A stretch of DNA of 64,000 nt from Cellulosimicrobium protaetiae (GTDB lineage Bacteria > Actinomycetota > Actinomycetes > Actinomycetales > Cellulomonadaceae). How positions within the stretch are numbered: the first letter of the stretch is position 1; every line of letters begins with the position of its first letter. The stretch spans positions 434,001 through 498,000 of the forward strand of contig NZ_CP052757.1 in the NCBI RefSeq assembly GCF_009708005.2. The letters are read 5' to 3'. Shown piece by piece: positions 56,451-64,000 of this stretch. The notes under the pieces are model-generated. The model saw only the letters and a list, made by a program, of their open reading frames with translations, made no database searches and had not been told where the DNA came from. Position numbers and translations under genes: made by a program.

Positions 56451-57869
56451 TCAGCCGCGATGCTGCTGCTTGATCCGGCTGGTCAGCTCGGTGACCTGGT
56501 TGTAGGTCGAGCGTCGCTCTGCCATCTGCTCCGTGATCTTGCGGTTCGCATGCATCACCGTCGTGTGGTCGCGACCACCGAACTGCTGGCCGATCTTGGG
56601 CAACGAGAGGTCGGTGAGCTCCCGGCACAGGTACATGGCGATCTGTCGTGCGGTGACGAGGACCCGTGATCGCGAGCTCCCGCAGAGGTCGTCGATGGTG
56701 AGGCCGAAGTACGCGGCCGTCTGGGCGATGATCGCCGCCGGGGTGATCTCGGCGCTGTCCTCGTCCGTGATGAGGTCCTTGAGCACGATCTCGGCGAGAG
56801 GAAGGTCGACCTGCTGCCGGTTCAGGTTCGCGAAGGCCGTCACACGGATCAGCGCGCCCTCGAGCTCGCGGATGTTCGTCGAGATACGGGAGCCGATGTA
56901 GGAGAGCACGTCGTCCGGGGCGGCGAGCCGCTCGCTCGACGCCTTCTTACGGAGGATCGCGATGCGCGTCTCGAGGTCCGGTGGCTGGACGTCGGTGATG
57001 AGGCCCCACTCGAAGCGCGACCGGAGCCGGTCCTCGAAGCCGTTGAGCTGCTTGGGCGGCAGGTCGGACGTGATGACGACCTGCTTGTTGGCGTTGTGCA
57101 GGGCGTTGAAGGTGTGGAAGAACTCCTCCATCGTCTGTTCCTTCCCTTGGAGGAACTGGATGTCGTCGATGAGCAGGACGTCGACGTCGCGGTAGCGGCG
57201 CTGGAAGGCGCCGGCCTTGCCCTCCCCGATGGAGTTGATGAAGTCGTTCGTGAACTCCTCCGAGTTCACGTACCGCACCCGGACGTTCGGGTACAGGTTG
57301 TGCGCGTAGTGGCCGATCGCGTGCAGCAGGTGCGTCTTGCCCAGGCCGGAGTCCCCGTAGATGAATAGCGGGTTGTACGCCTTGGCCGGCGCCTCGGCGA
57401 CCGCGACGGCGGCGGCGTGCGCGAACCTGTTCGAGGACCCGATGACGAACGTCTCGAAGACGTACTTGGGGTTGAGCCGGCTCGGCTCCGCCTGCGGGCG
57501 GGGCGGAGGCGGCGGGGGAAGGTCGGGGAGCCCGTCGTCGGGCTCGATGTAGGGACGCTCGACGGCCGGCCGGGACGCGGGAGCGATCACCGGGTCCGAG
57601 CTCAGCTCCGGGTCCACCGTGATACCGAAGCGCACGTCGCGACCGAGGCACGAGGACATCGCCGTGACGAGCTCGTCCCGCACGCGTGTCTCGAGGTAGG
57701 TGCGGGTCTGCTCGTGCGGCACCGCGATGAAGACGGTGTCGTCGAGGATCGCGAGCGGCTTCGCGAGCCGGATGAACGCGATCTGCCGGGGCGTGATGTC
57801 CGGGCTCGCTTCGAGGATGCTCAGGGTCTGCACCCAGACGTCGGCGATGTTCTCGTCCGGGTTGGCCAC
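56451..57869 (-). CDS. dnaA: Chromosomal replication initiator DnaA
   Basis: A 472-aa AAA+ initiator from GTG at 57869 (GTGAGGAAC upstream). Domain I (about 1-85) starts [10 protein letters not shown]; domain II is a short Pro-rich linker (PPPPPPRP). Domain III has Walker A GDSGLGKT (172-179), Walker B LLIDDIQF (DD at 235-236) and sensor [10 protein letters not shown]. Domain IV ends with the DNA-binding motif [11 protein letters not shown], which reads DnaA boxes. It is flanked on both sides by DnaA-box clusters, consistent with autoregulation. Shorter linker than Streptomyces DnaA, typical of Micrococcales. Confidence 0.98.
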   Translation of the reverse strand: MANPDENIADVWVQTLSILEASPDITPRQIAFIRLAKPLAILDDTVFIAVPHEQTRTYLETRVRDELVTAMSSCLGRDVRFGITVDPELSSDPVIAPASRPAVERPYIEPDDGLPDLPPPPPPRPQAEPSRLNPKYVFETFVIGSSNRFAHAAAVAVAEAPAKAYNPLFIYGDSGLGKTHLLHAIGHYAHNLYPNVRVRYVNSEEFTNDFINSIGEGKAGAFQRRYRDVDVLLIDDIQFLQGKEQTMEEFFHTFNALHNANKQVVITSDLPPKQLNGFEDRLRSRFEWGLITDVQPPDLETRIAILRKKASSERLAAPDDVLSYIGSRISTNIRELEGALIRVTAFANLNRQQVDLPLAEIVLKDLITDEDSAEITPAAIIAQTAAYFGLTIDDLCGSSRSRVLVTARQIAMYLCRELTDLSLPKIGQQFGGRDHTTVMHANRKITEQMAERRSTYNQVTELTSRIKQQHRG

Positions 57870-58010
57870 GGGCAGTTCCTCACGGGTCGAGGGTGTGCGT
57901 CGGGCACGGAGCCTGCCGTCGAGCGCGCGCTGACGGGCCGGGCGGGGTGCGCTCGACGAAAGAGGTCACGGGTGTGGTGATGCTGAGGTCGATCGTGCCA
58001 TGGGAACCCC

Positions 58011-58031
58011 TCGTCCACATAGTTGTCCACA
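58011..58031 (+). promoter_or_regulatory. DnaA-box doublet upstream of dnaA
   Basis: TCGTCCACA (58011-58019) and the perfect TTGTCCACA (58023-58031) lie 12 bp apart in the same orientation. DnaA binding here would repress dnaA transcription, the usual autoregulatory loop. Same module as in gyrB at 48638-48658. Confidence 0.75.
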
Positions 58032-58132
58032 GGCTGTGGGTTGTAGGGTGGGCCCTCTCGTCTCCCGATCAGGACGGGCCGGCATCGCGACGCCGCGGAG
58101 CCTGCGATGCGGCGAACGTCACCCGTCGTGGT

Positions 58133-58162
58133 TTGACCCGGAGGGGACCGACAGCGTACCGT
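58133..58162 (+). promoter_or_regulatory. rpmH promoter
   Basis: -35 TTGACC (58133-58138) and -10 TACCGT (58157-58162) are separated by 18 nt, a near-consensus SigA-type promoter, 250 bp upstream of rpmH. The long leader is typical of this operon. Confidence 0.65.
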
Positions 58163-58411
58163 CAGACAGCCGTTCCAGGTGTTCTTGGCGCGCCCGCGTA
58201 GAGGAGACTCGACACGAGGCCACGCGTCGTGAGCAGCCCGCAGGATCCGTTGTCCCCAGCAATGGCCCACTCGATCCGCGTGCCTGGACGGCGACCGCGC
58301 GGGCGACCGCGCGGCGAACGACCCGAACCACCGACAGGCTCCAACCGGGACCTGTCACTGCATCGTCGAGGACATAGACGGTGTACCTCCCCGACGTTCT
58401 TGGAGTACCTC

Positions 58412-58549
58412 GTGAGCAAGCGGACCTTCCAGCCGAACAACCGGCGCCGGGCGAAGACCCACGGCTTCCGGCTGCGCATGCGTACCCGCGCCGGCCGCGC
58501 CATCCTGGCTGCCCGCCGTCGCAAGGGCCGCACCGAGCTCTCTGCCTGA
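58412..58549 (+). CDS. rpmH: 50S ribosomal protein L34
   Basis: A 45-aa highly basic protein from GTG at 58412 with GGAG 9 nt upstream. [20 protein letters not shown] followed by [19 protein letters not shown] is diagnostic of L34. It begins the rightward rpmH-rnpA-yidD-yidC-jag-rsmG-parAB gene string next to oriC. Confidence 0.98.
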   Translation: MSKRTFQPNNRRRAKTHGFRLRMRTRAGRAILAARRRKGRTELSA

Positions 58550-58555
58550 TCCCAC

Positions 58556-58924
58556 GTGCTCCCCGCGGCGCACCGATTGCGCCGTTCCGTCGATTTCGAG
58601 CGGGCGGTGCGCCGCGGCGTGCGTGCTGGAAGGTCGACCGTGGTCGTGCACCTCTCGGAGGATCCCGAGGGTGACGCACGACCACAGGTCGGCTTTGTCG
58701 TCTCCAAGGCAGTGGGGAACGCGGTGCACCGCAACCTCGTGAAGCGTCGCCTGCGGGCCGCGACAGCCGCGCGCCTCGATGCGCTGCCCGCTCACGGCCG
58801 CGCGGTGGTCCGCGCCCTGCCCGCCTCCGCCACGGCGTCCTTCGACGCCCTGAGCGTCGACCTCGACCGCGGGCTGGAACGCGCCGCGCGGCGCCTTCAC
58901 GAGAGAGCGGGCGTGGGTCGATGA
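58556..58924 (+). CDS. rnpA: Ribonuclease P protein component
   Basis: A 122-aa basic protein from [23 protein letters not shown] at the N-terminus, [25 protein letters not shown] (the RNR motif RNLVKRRLR) in the middle. It assists the catalytic RNase P RNA in tRNA 5' maturation. Only 6 bp separate it from rpmH; its TGA overlaps the yidD ATG. Confidence 0.97.
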   Translation: MLPAAHRLRRSVDFERAVRRGVRAGRSTVVVHLSEDPEGDARPQVGFVVSKAVGNAVHRNLVKRRLRAATAARLDALPAHGRAVVRALPASATASFDALSVDLDRGLERAARRLHERAGVGR

Positions 58925-59259
58925 CGACCGTCCGCGCGATCGACGAACCTCGTACGAGCACCGGCGCGAGCACGGAGGGCCAGGCGCCCCCTGGCGTGCT
59001 CCGTCGCGTTGCCGCCGTCCTGCGGCGCGTCCCGGCGCTCACGCTCATCGGCATGATCAGGGCCTACCAGTCGGTGATCTCGCCGATGACGGGCCCCACG
59101 TGCAAGTACTACCCGTCCTGCTCCCAGTACGCCCTCACGGCGGTGCGTCGTCATGGCGCCCTGCGCGGAACGGGCCTCGCCCTCTGGCGGCTGCTGCGCT
59201 GCAACCCCTGGAGCCTCGGTGGGGTCGACGACGTTCCGCCGGCACGACACACGCACTAG
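58921..59259 (+). CDS. yidD: Membrane protein insertion efficiency factor YidD
   Basis: A 112-aa protein with the YidD core [26 protein letters not shown] and [16 protein letters not shown]. The conserved Cys cluster CKYYPSC is intact. It is a small membrane-associated factor acting with YidC in insertion. An N-terminal extension of about 35 residues ([14 protein letters not shown]) is longer than in E. coli. The start overlaps the rnpA stop (ATGA). Confidence 0.95.
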   Translation: MTTVRAIDEPRTSTGASTEGQAPPGVLRRVAAVLRRVPALTLIGMIRAYQSVISPMTGPTCKYYPSCSQYALTAVRRHGALRGTGLALWRLLRCNPWSLGGVDDVPPARHTH

Positions 59260-59318
59260 TCCGTAGCCCGGGTCCGGGCGATTCATACGCTTGTCCGAAG
59301 TTGAGGGAGCAGTCACCG

Positions 59319-60410
59319 ATGGACTTCTTCGCGTTCCTCGCCCCGATCGAGTGGGTCGTGGCGTGGATCATGTACCTGTGTCACCAGGGTCTGGTGTTCC
59401 TCGGGTTCTCCGACGGTCCTGGGCCCGCGTGGGTCCTGTCGATCGTCGGTCTCGTCATCATCATCCGCATCCTGCTGATCCCGCTGTTCTTCAAGCAGAT
59501 CAAGGCCTCGCGCGGCATGCAGATGCTGCAGCCCGAGATGCAGGCGATCCAGAAGAAGTACAAGGGGAAGACGGACCCTGCGTCCCGCGAGGCCATGAGC
59601 CGCGAGACGATGGATCTGTACCGCAAGCACGGCACCAACCCCTTCGCCTCGTGCATGCCGATCCTGCTGCAGTCGCCGATCTTCTTCGCACTCTTCCGCG
59701 TCCTGAACGGGCTCGTGCCCATCTCGACCGGCAAGGACGACCCGATCGGTCCCATCGACGCCTCTGTCGCCGGTGACATCGAGAGCTCGTCGGTCTTCGG
59801 AGCGCAGCTCTCGGACATCTTCCTGCGGACCGACGACCTCCAGACCAAGATCGTCATCGGCGTGCTCATCCTCGCGATGTGCGCGACGACGTTCTTCACG
59901 CAGCGTCAGCTGACCATGAAGAACATGCCCAAGGCCGCGCTCGAAGGCCCCATGGCCTCGACGCAGAAGATGATGCTGTACGTCTTCCCGTTCATCTTCG
60001 CCGTCTCAGGTGTCAACTTCCCCGTGGGTGTGCTGGTCTACTGGACGACGACGAACCTCTGGTCGATGGGGCAGCAGTTCTACACGATCCGGCGTATGCC
60101 GGCCCCGGGCTCCGAGGCGGAGCGACTCCTCAAGGAGCGTCAGGCGCGCAAGCGTGCCTCGAAGGGCGTCGTCGAGGACACCACACCCGTGATCGAGCAG
60201 CCTCGCGGCCAGCGGCAGCAGCCGAAGCGCAAGGACCGCCAGAAGGGTGCCCCGCGACCTGCTGAGACCTCCCCTGCGGCAGCCTCTGAGGACGCACCGG
60301 TGCAGGACGCGCCCGTGAGCGAGGCCGACTCCAGGACGAGCGACGGTGCGAAGGACTCGTCGTCCACCGCCGCGCCCAAGCCCGCGCCCAAGAAGAAGAA
60401 GCAGAAGTAG
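59319..60410 (+). CDS. yidC: Membrane protein insertase YidC
   Basis: A 363-aa insertase of the Oxa1/YidC family. The protein starts MDFFAFLAPIEWVVAWIMYLCH and has five membrane helices in the usual order, with VIIIRILLIPLFFKQIKASRGMQ (the conserved positively charged groove Arg lies in IRILLIPLF), the helical hairpin LQPEMQAIQKKYKG, and the NPFASCMPILLQSPIFFALFRVL segment. A basic, low-complexity cytoplasmic tail of about 90 residues ends KKKKQK, likely contacting ribosomes. It inserts membrane proteins alone or with SecYEG. Confidence 0.97.
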   Translation: MDFFAFLAPIEWVVAWIMYLCHQGLVFLGFSDGPGPAWVLSIVGLVIIIRILLIPLFFKQIKASRGMQMLQPEMQAIQKKYKGKTDPASREAMSRETMDLYRKHGTNPFASCMPILLQSPIFFALFRVLNGLVPISTGKDDPIGPIDASVAGDIESSSVFGAQLSDIFLRTDDLQTKIVIGVLILAMCATTFFTQRQLTMKNMPKAALEGPMASTQKMMLYVFPFIFAVSGVNFPVGVLVYWTTTNLWSMGQQFYTIRRMPAPGSEAERLLKERQARKRASKGVVEDTTPVIEQPRGQRQQPKRKDRQKGAPRPAETSPAAASEDAPVQDAPVSEADSRTSDGAKDSSSTAAPKPAPKKKKQK

Positions 60411-60450
60411 ACCCGCGCCCGAGCGCGCCCCTGCCGTGAGGAGCACCGTC

Positions 60451-60978
60451 ATGACGCCTACCGAGACCCCTGCGCCCGAAGAGGCCGCCACCGACGAGTC
60501 GACGCGCGAGAGCACCAGCCTGGAGGAGGAGGGTGAGATCGCGGCGGACTACCTCGAGGAGCTGCTCGACATCGCCGACCTCGACGGGGACATCGACATC
60601 GACGTCGAGCACGACCGTGCGGCGGTCGAGATCGTGGCCGACGATCCCGCGGCGCTGCGTCCGCTCGTGGGCGACGACGGCGACGTCCTGGACGCGCTCC
60701 AGGAGCTCACCCGCCTCGCGGTCCAGGCGCGGACGGGGGAGCGGAGTCGGCTGATGCTGGACGTCGCGGGGTTCCGGGCTGACCGTCGTCGCGAGCTCAC
60801 CGCGCTGGCGGAGGACGCGATCGCGCGCGTTCGTGACTCGGGTGCCAAGGTGTCGCTCGATCCGCTCAATGCCTTCGAGCGGAAGGTCGTGCACGACGCC
60901 GTCGCGGCGGCTGGGCTGCGGAGTGACTCGGAAGGAGTCGAACCCCAGCGCTTCGTGGTGATCTACCCCACCGACTGA
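60451..60978 (+). CDS. jag: Jag/KhpB-type KH-R3H RNA-binding protein
   Basis: The 175-aa product has an acidic N-terminus, a KH domain (about 25-100: AADYLEELLDIADLDGDIDID, then RPLVGDDGDVLDALQELTRLAV with the KH loop altered to GDDGD) and a C-terminal R3H domain (about 105-175: FRADRRRELTALAEDAIARV, LNAFERKVVHDAVA, ending RFVVIYPTD). SpoIIIJ-associated/KhpB proteins bind RNA and link to cell elongation. The usual GxxG of KH is GDDG here. ATG 60451 has GAGGAG upstream. A 34-bp palindrome with parS directly follows. Confidence 0.94.
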   Translation: MTPTETPAPEEAATDESTRESTSLEEEGEIAADYLEELLDIADLDGDIDIDVEHDRAAVEIVADDPAALRPLVGDDGDVLDALQELTRLAVQARTGERSRLMLDVAGFRADRRRELTALAEDAIARVRDSGAKVSLDPLNAFERKVVHDAVAAAGLRSDSEGVEPQRFVVIYPTD

Positions 60979-61000
60979 CGGCAGACCTGCTGACTCTCCA

Positions 61001-61034
61001 CTCGCCCCGTGTTTCACGTGAAACACGGGGCGAG
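61001..61034. terminator. 34-bp perfect palindrome containing parS, probable jag terminator
   Basis: The stretch 61001-61034 (CTCGCCCCG...CGGGGCGAG) is self-complementary, with the 16-bp parS at its centre (61010-61025). As RNA it forms a stem of about 15 bp 22 nt after the jag stop, so it can act as a terminator while the duplex acts as ParB binding site. Confidence 0.7.
61010..61025. promoter_or_regulatory. parS site 1 (perfect)
   Basis: TGTTTCACGTGAAACA is an exact match to the bacterial parS consensus bound by ParB, between jag and rsmG. Confidence 0.97.
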
Positions 61035-61239
61035 TGTCGTTCGGAGGCCTCGTGGTCTCTTCACGACCGCACACCACGATCTCCAGGTGTCCCGGAACCG
61101 GAAGCCGCGACCGCTGGCCGGCTCGCGTATCGCTTTCGCCTCCGCCGGCCTGCCGACAATCAGTAGTGCGACACGGGGACGTTGCTGGCGGCCGATCGCC
61201 CGATACGGCGGTCGCCGGTGGATCGGTCACGCCGTCCTC

Positions 61240-61255
61240 GGTTTCACGTGAAACG
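61240..61255. promoter_or_regulatory. parS site 2
   Basis: GGTTTCACGTGAAACG contains the perfect 14-bp parS core (61241-61254), 38 bp upstream of the rsmG ATG and 215 bp from site 1. Confidence 0.95.
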
Positions 61256-61292
61256 ATGTGACGTGTCCCGTGACGAGGAGGAAGACCAGCAG

Positions 61293-61955
61293 ATGCACGA
61301 CGCGGCGGACGGCAACGCGGAACCGGAGATCCCGAAGGAGGCCTTGGCCGAGTACTTCGGGGCGTCGTATCCGACGATCGCGCAGTTCGCGGACCGCCTG
61401 CGCGAGGAGGGTGAGCTTCGCGGACTCATCGGGCCCCGCGAAGTACCGCGCATCTGGGACCGGCACATCCTGAACTCAGCAGCGGTCGTCCCGTTCCTGC
61501 CGGAGCGAGGTCTGATCGCTGACATCGGGTCCGGGGCTGGGCTGCCGGGCGTGGTCGTCGCGGCGATGCGACCCGACGCGACGGTGTACCTCGTGGAACC
61601 GATGGAACGGCGGTGTGCGTGGCTCGCCGAGATCGCGTCCGACCTTGCGCTGTCGAACATCGAGATCAAGCGCGGCCGCGCCGAGGAGTACCACGGGGCG
61701 TTCGAGTGCGACGCGGTCACTTCTCGTGCCGTCGCGGCACTCGACAAGCTGGTCCGCCTGTCACTTCCGCTGGTGCGCCCGGGCGGCGAGATGATCGTCC
61801 TCAAGGGCCGCAACGTCGCGCGAGAGATCGAGCCTGCGCGGAAGGCCTTGCGGCGTCTCAGGGGCGCCGAGCCCGAGATCGTCGACGCGGCGACGATTCC
61901 TGGTGTGGAGACCACGACTGTGGTGCGCATCGTGCGGCAGACTGGGTCACGCTGA
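61293..61955 (+). CDS. rsmG: 16S rRNA (guanine-N7) methyltransferase RsmG
   Basis: A 220-aa Rossmann-fold SAM methyltransferase. IADIGSGAGLPGVVVAAMRPDATVYLVEP holds the cofactor, and VTSRAVAALDKLVRLSLPLVRPGGEMIVLKG completes the fold. GidB/RsmG methylates G527 of 16S rRNA; loss gives low-level streptomycin resistance. ATG 61293 has GAGGAGGAAG upstream; a GTG at 61263 could extend it by 10 residues but reads over the parS region. The usual order jag-rsmG-parA-parB is kept. Confidence 0.95.
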   Translation: MHDAADGNAEPEIPKEALAEYFGASYPTIAQFADRLREEGELRGLIGPREVPRIWDRHILNSAAVVPFLPERGLIADIGSGAGLPGVVVAAMRPDATVYLVEPMERRCAWLAEIASDLALSNIEIKRGRAEEYHGAFECDAVTSRAVAALDKLVRLSLPLVRPGGEMIVLKGRNVAREIEPARKALRRLRGAEPEIVDAATIPGVETTTVVRIVRQTGSR

Positions 61956-62075
61956 CTCGGCGGCCGCGTTTGCGCTAGCGGCCCCCTGGCGACACCGAGC
62001 GCCGAGAGCCTGACGTCCCACGCCTGGGTCGCGGTGTAGCGCATGCTGGAACTGACGACGGAAAGGATGAGACGC

Positions 62076-63244
<1,169 letters not shown>

Positions 63245-63248
<4 letters not shown>

Positions 63249-64000
63249 GCGAGAAGCGTCGGGGACTCGGTCGAGGCCTGGGTGCACTGATCCCCACAAG
63301 CTCTGAGGGAAAGCGCCCGGTCGACGTGTTCTTCCCGAGCCCCGCTCCCGAGGACGGGGGGCGCGAAGAGGCGCAGGTAGGTCCGTCGACGAGTCTGGCG
63401 TCGCCGACTGTCGCGACCGGTGCGGAGGGGGAGCGCGTCGGGGTGACCACCCTCGTCGCGGACGACGATGCAGGGCCGTCGAACATCGGGACCCTGACCT
63501 CGATCGCACCCGCGGATCACGATGGTCTTGACGCACCCGCGGGTTCTTCAGAGTCCTGGGACGACGCAATCGTCCTCGACAGAGGTGCTCCCTCGCGCGA
63601 GGTCGAAGGTGGGTCGGCGAGCAGCGAGGACTCGAGCTTCTCGGAGCCGCGCGAGCTCGAGGTTTCACGTGAAACGGTCGGCGAGGCCGCCATCCCTGCG
63701 CAGTCGGAGCTGAGACGAGGTGTCGCACCGACCGGACCGACGAGTGGGGCCAGCGAAGACTCGACCGCACCATCCGCGGACTCGACCACGACACAGGCGG
63801 TCTCCGCTGACTGGACCGGGCAGCCCGGAGACGATCTCGTTCCCGTCCCGGGCGCGCGCTTCGCCGAACTGCCGACAGCCTCGATTCGACCGAACCCGCG
63901 CCAGCCGCGCAGCGTCTTCGACGAAGGCGAGCTCGACGAACTCGTCGGCTCGATTCGGGAGATCGGCGTGCTGCAGCCCGTGGTGGTGCGCCCGGTCACG
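63245..64000 (+). CDS. parB: Chromosome-partitioning protein ParB, N-terminal part (cut by window end)
   Basis: 252 codons are present before the window ends. The start MSEKRRGLGRGLGALIP is the ParB signature that contacts ParA. It is followed by an unusually long disordered acidic region (about residues 18-203, Glu/Ser/Asp-rich), then the ParB/Spo0J core begins near residue 207 (ELPTASIRPNPRQPRSVFDEGELDELVGSIREIGVLQPVVVRPV), the CTP-binding domain. The HTH and dimerisation domains lie beyond 64000. ParB loads at parS and slides to form the partition complex. The ATG overlaps the parA stop. A parS encodes residues 140-144. Confidence 0.95.
63661..63676. promoter_or_regulatory. parS site 4, inside parB
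   Basis: GGTTTCACGTGAAACG carries the perfect 14-bp core at 63662-63675. It is in frame with parB and again encodes Val-Ser-Arg-Glu-Thr (residues 140-144), in the disordered region of the protein. Confidence 0.96.

Larger units (their letters stand above)
57870..58411. other. dnaA-rpmH divergent intergenic region
   Basis: 542 bp without a gene. It holds a DnaA-box doublet (58011-58031) about 140 bp upstream of dnaA, a clear rightward promoter for rpmH (58133-58162) and a tandem GCGACCGCGCGG-type repeat near 58290-58315. Several frames are open on both strands but have no start site, codon pattern or similarity worth reporting. Confidence 0.75.

Overview
The window is very GC-rich actinobacterial chromosome spanning the replication origin. 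The gene order (rpmH-rnpA-yidD-yidC-jag-rsmG-parA-parB on one side of oriC; dnaA-dnaN-gnd-recF-dciA-gyrB-gyrA on the other), followed leftward by DUF3566, tRNA-Ile/tRNA-Ala with a DLW-39 microprotein, then the sortase E/crgA and fhaA-fhaB-pstP-rodA-pbpA-pknA-pknB clusters, is the classic layout of Micrococcales. A secreted two-catalytic-domain pectate lyase suggests a plant-polysaccharide-degrading member (Cellulosimicrobium/Cellulomonas/Promicromonospora-like); that genus-level guess is inference.

Region 1 (1-23.9 kb) is accessory: an oxidoreductase/VOC operon with a duplicated start site, a universal stress protein, an SDR-SDR-LtrA operon, two large LuxR-type (LAL) ATPase regulators each next to an esterase/hydrolase, a PadR-controlled membrane protein locus with a striking CTAG-rich operator, a UGT-type glycosyltransferase, a WYL regulator, and the PL1-PL9 pectate lyase behind a promoter that carries two ACCGGTTTC operator sites.

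Region 2 (23.9-39.9 kb) is the conserved growth/division block: tRNA-Leu; FHA proteins, PP2C phosphatase, RodA, transpeptidase PbpA and kinases PknA and PknB in a tightly overlapping operon; a converging operon of DUF881 protein, class E sortase, small membrane protein and PabA/TrpG; CrgA; rhomboid protease; cyclophilin; and an Ala/Lys-rich coiled membrane protein.

Region 3 (39.9-42.5 kb) is a small island with relaxed codon use beside tRNA-Ala: a DUF4143 AAA ATPase and, divergently, a zinc-ribbon HNH nuclease that looks like a modification-dependent restriction enzyme.

Region 4 (42.5-64 kb) is the origin: tRNAs, DLW-39, DUF3566, gyrA, gyrB, a LAXTG surface protein (a likely substrate of the class E sortase 14 kb away), dciA, recF, gnd, dnaN, oriC with DnaA boxes, dnaA, rpmH, rnpA, yidD, yidC, jag, rsmG, parA and a parB cut by the window end. 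Four parS sites lie at 61.0-63.7 kb; two are inside parA and parB and force the peptide VSRET. A 21-bp DnaA-box doublet occurs both upstream of dnaA and inside gyrB, where it is written with codons rare for this genome.
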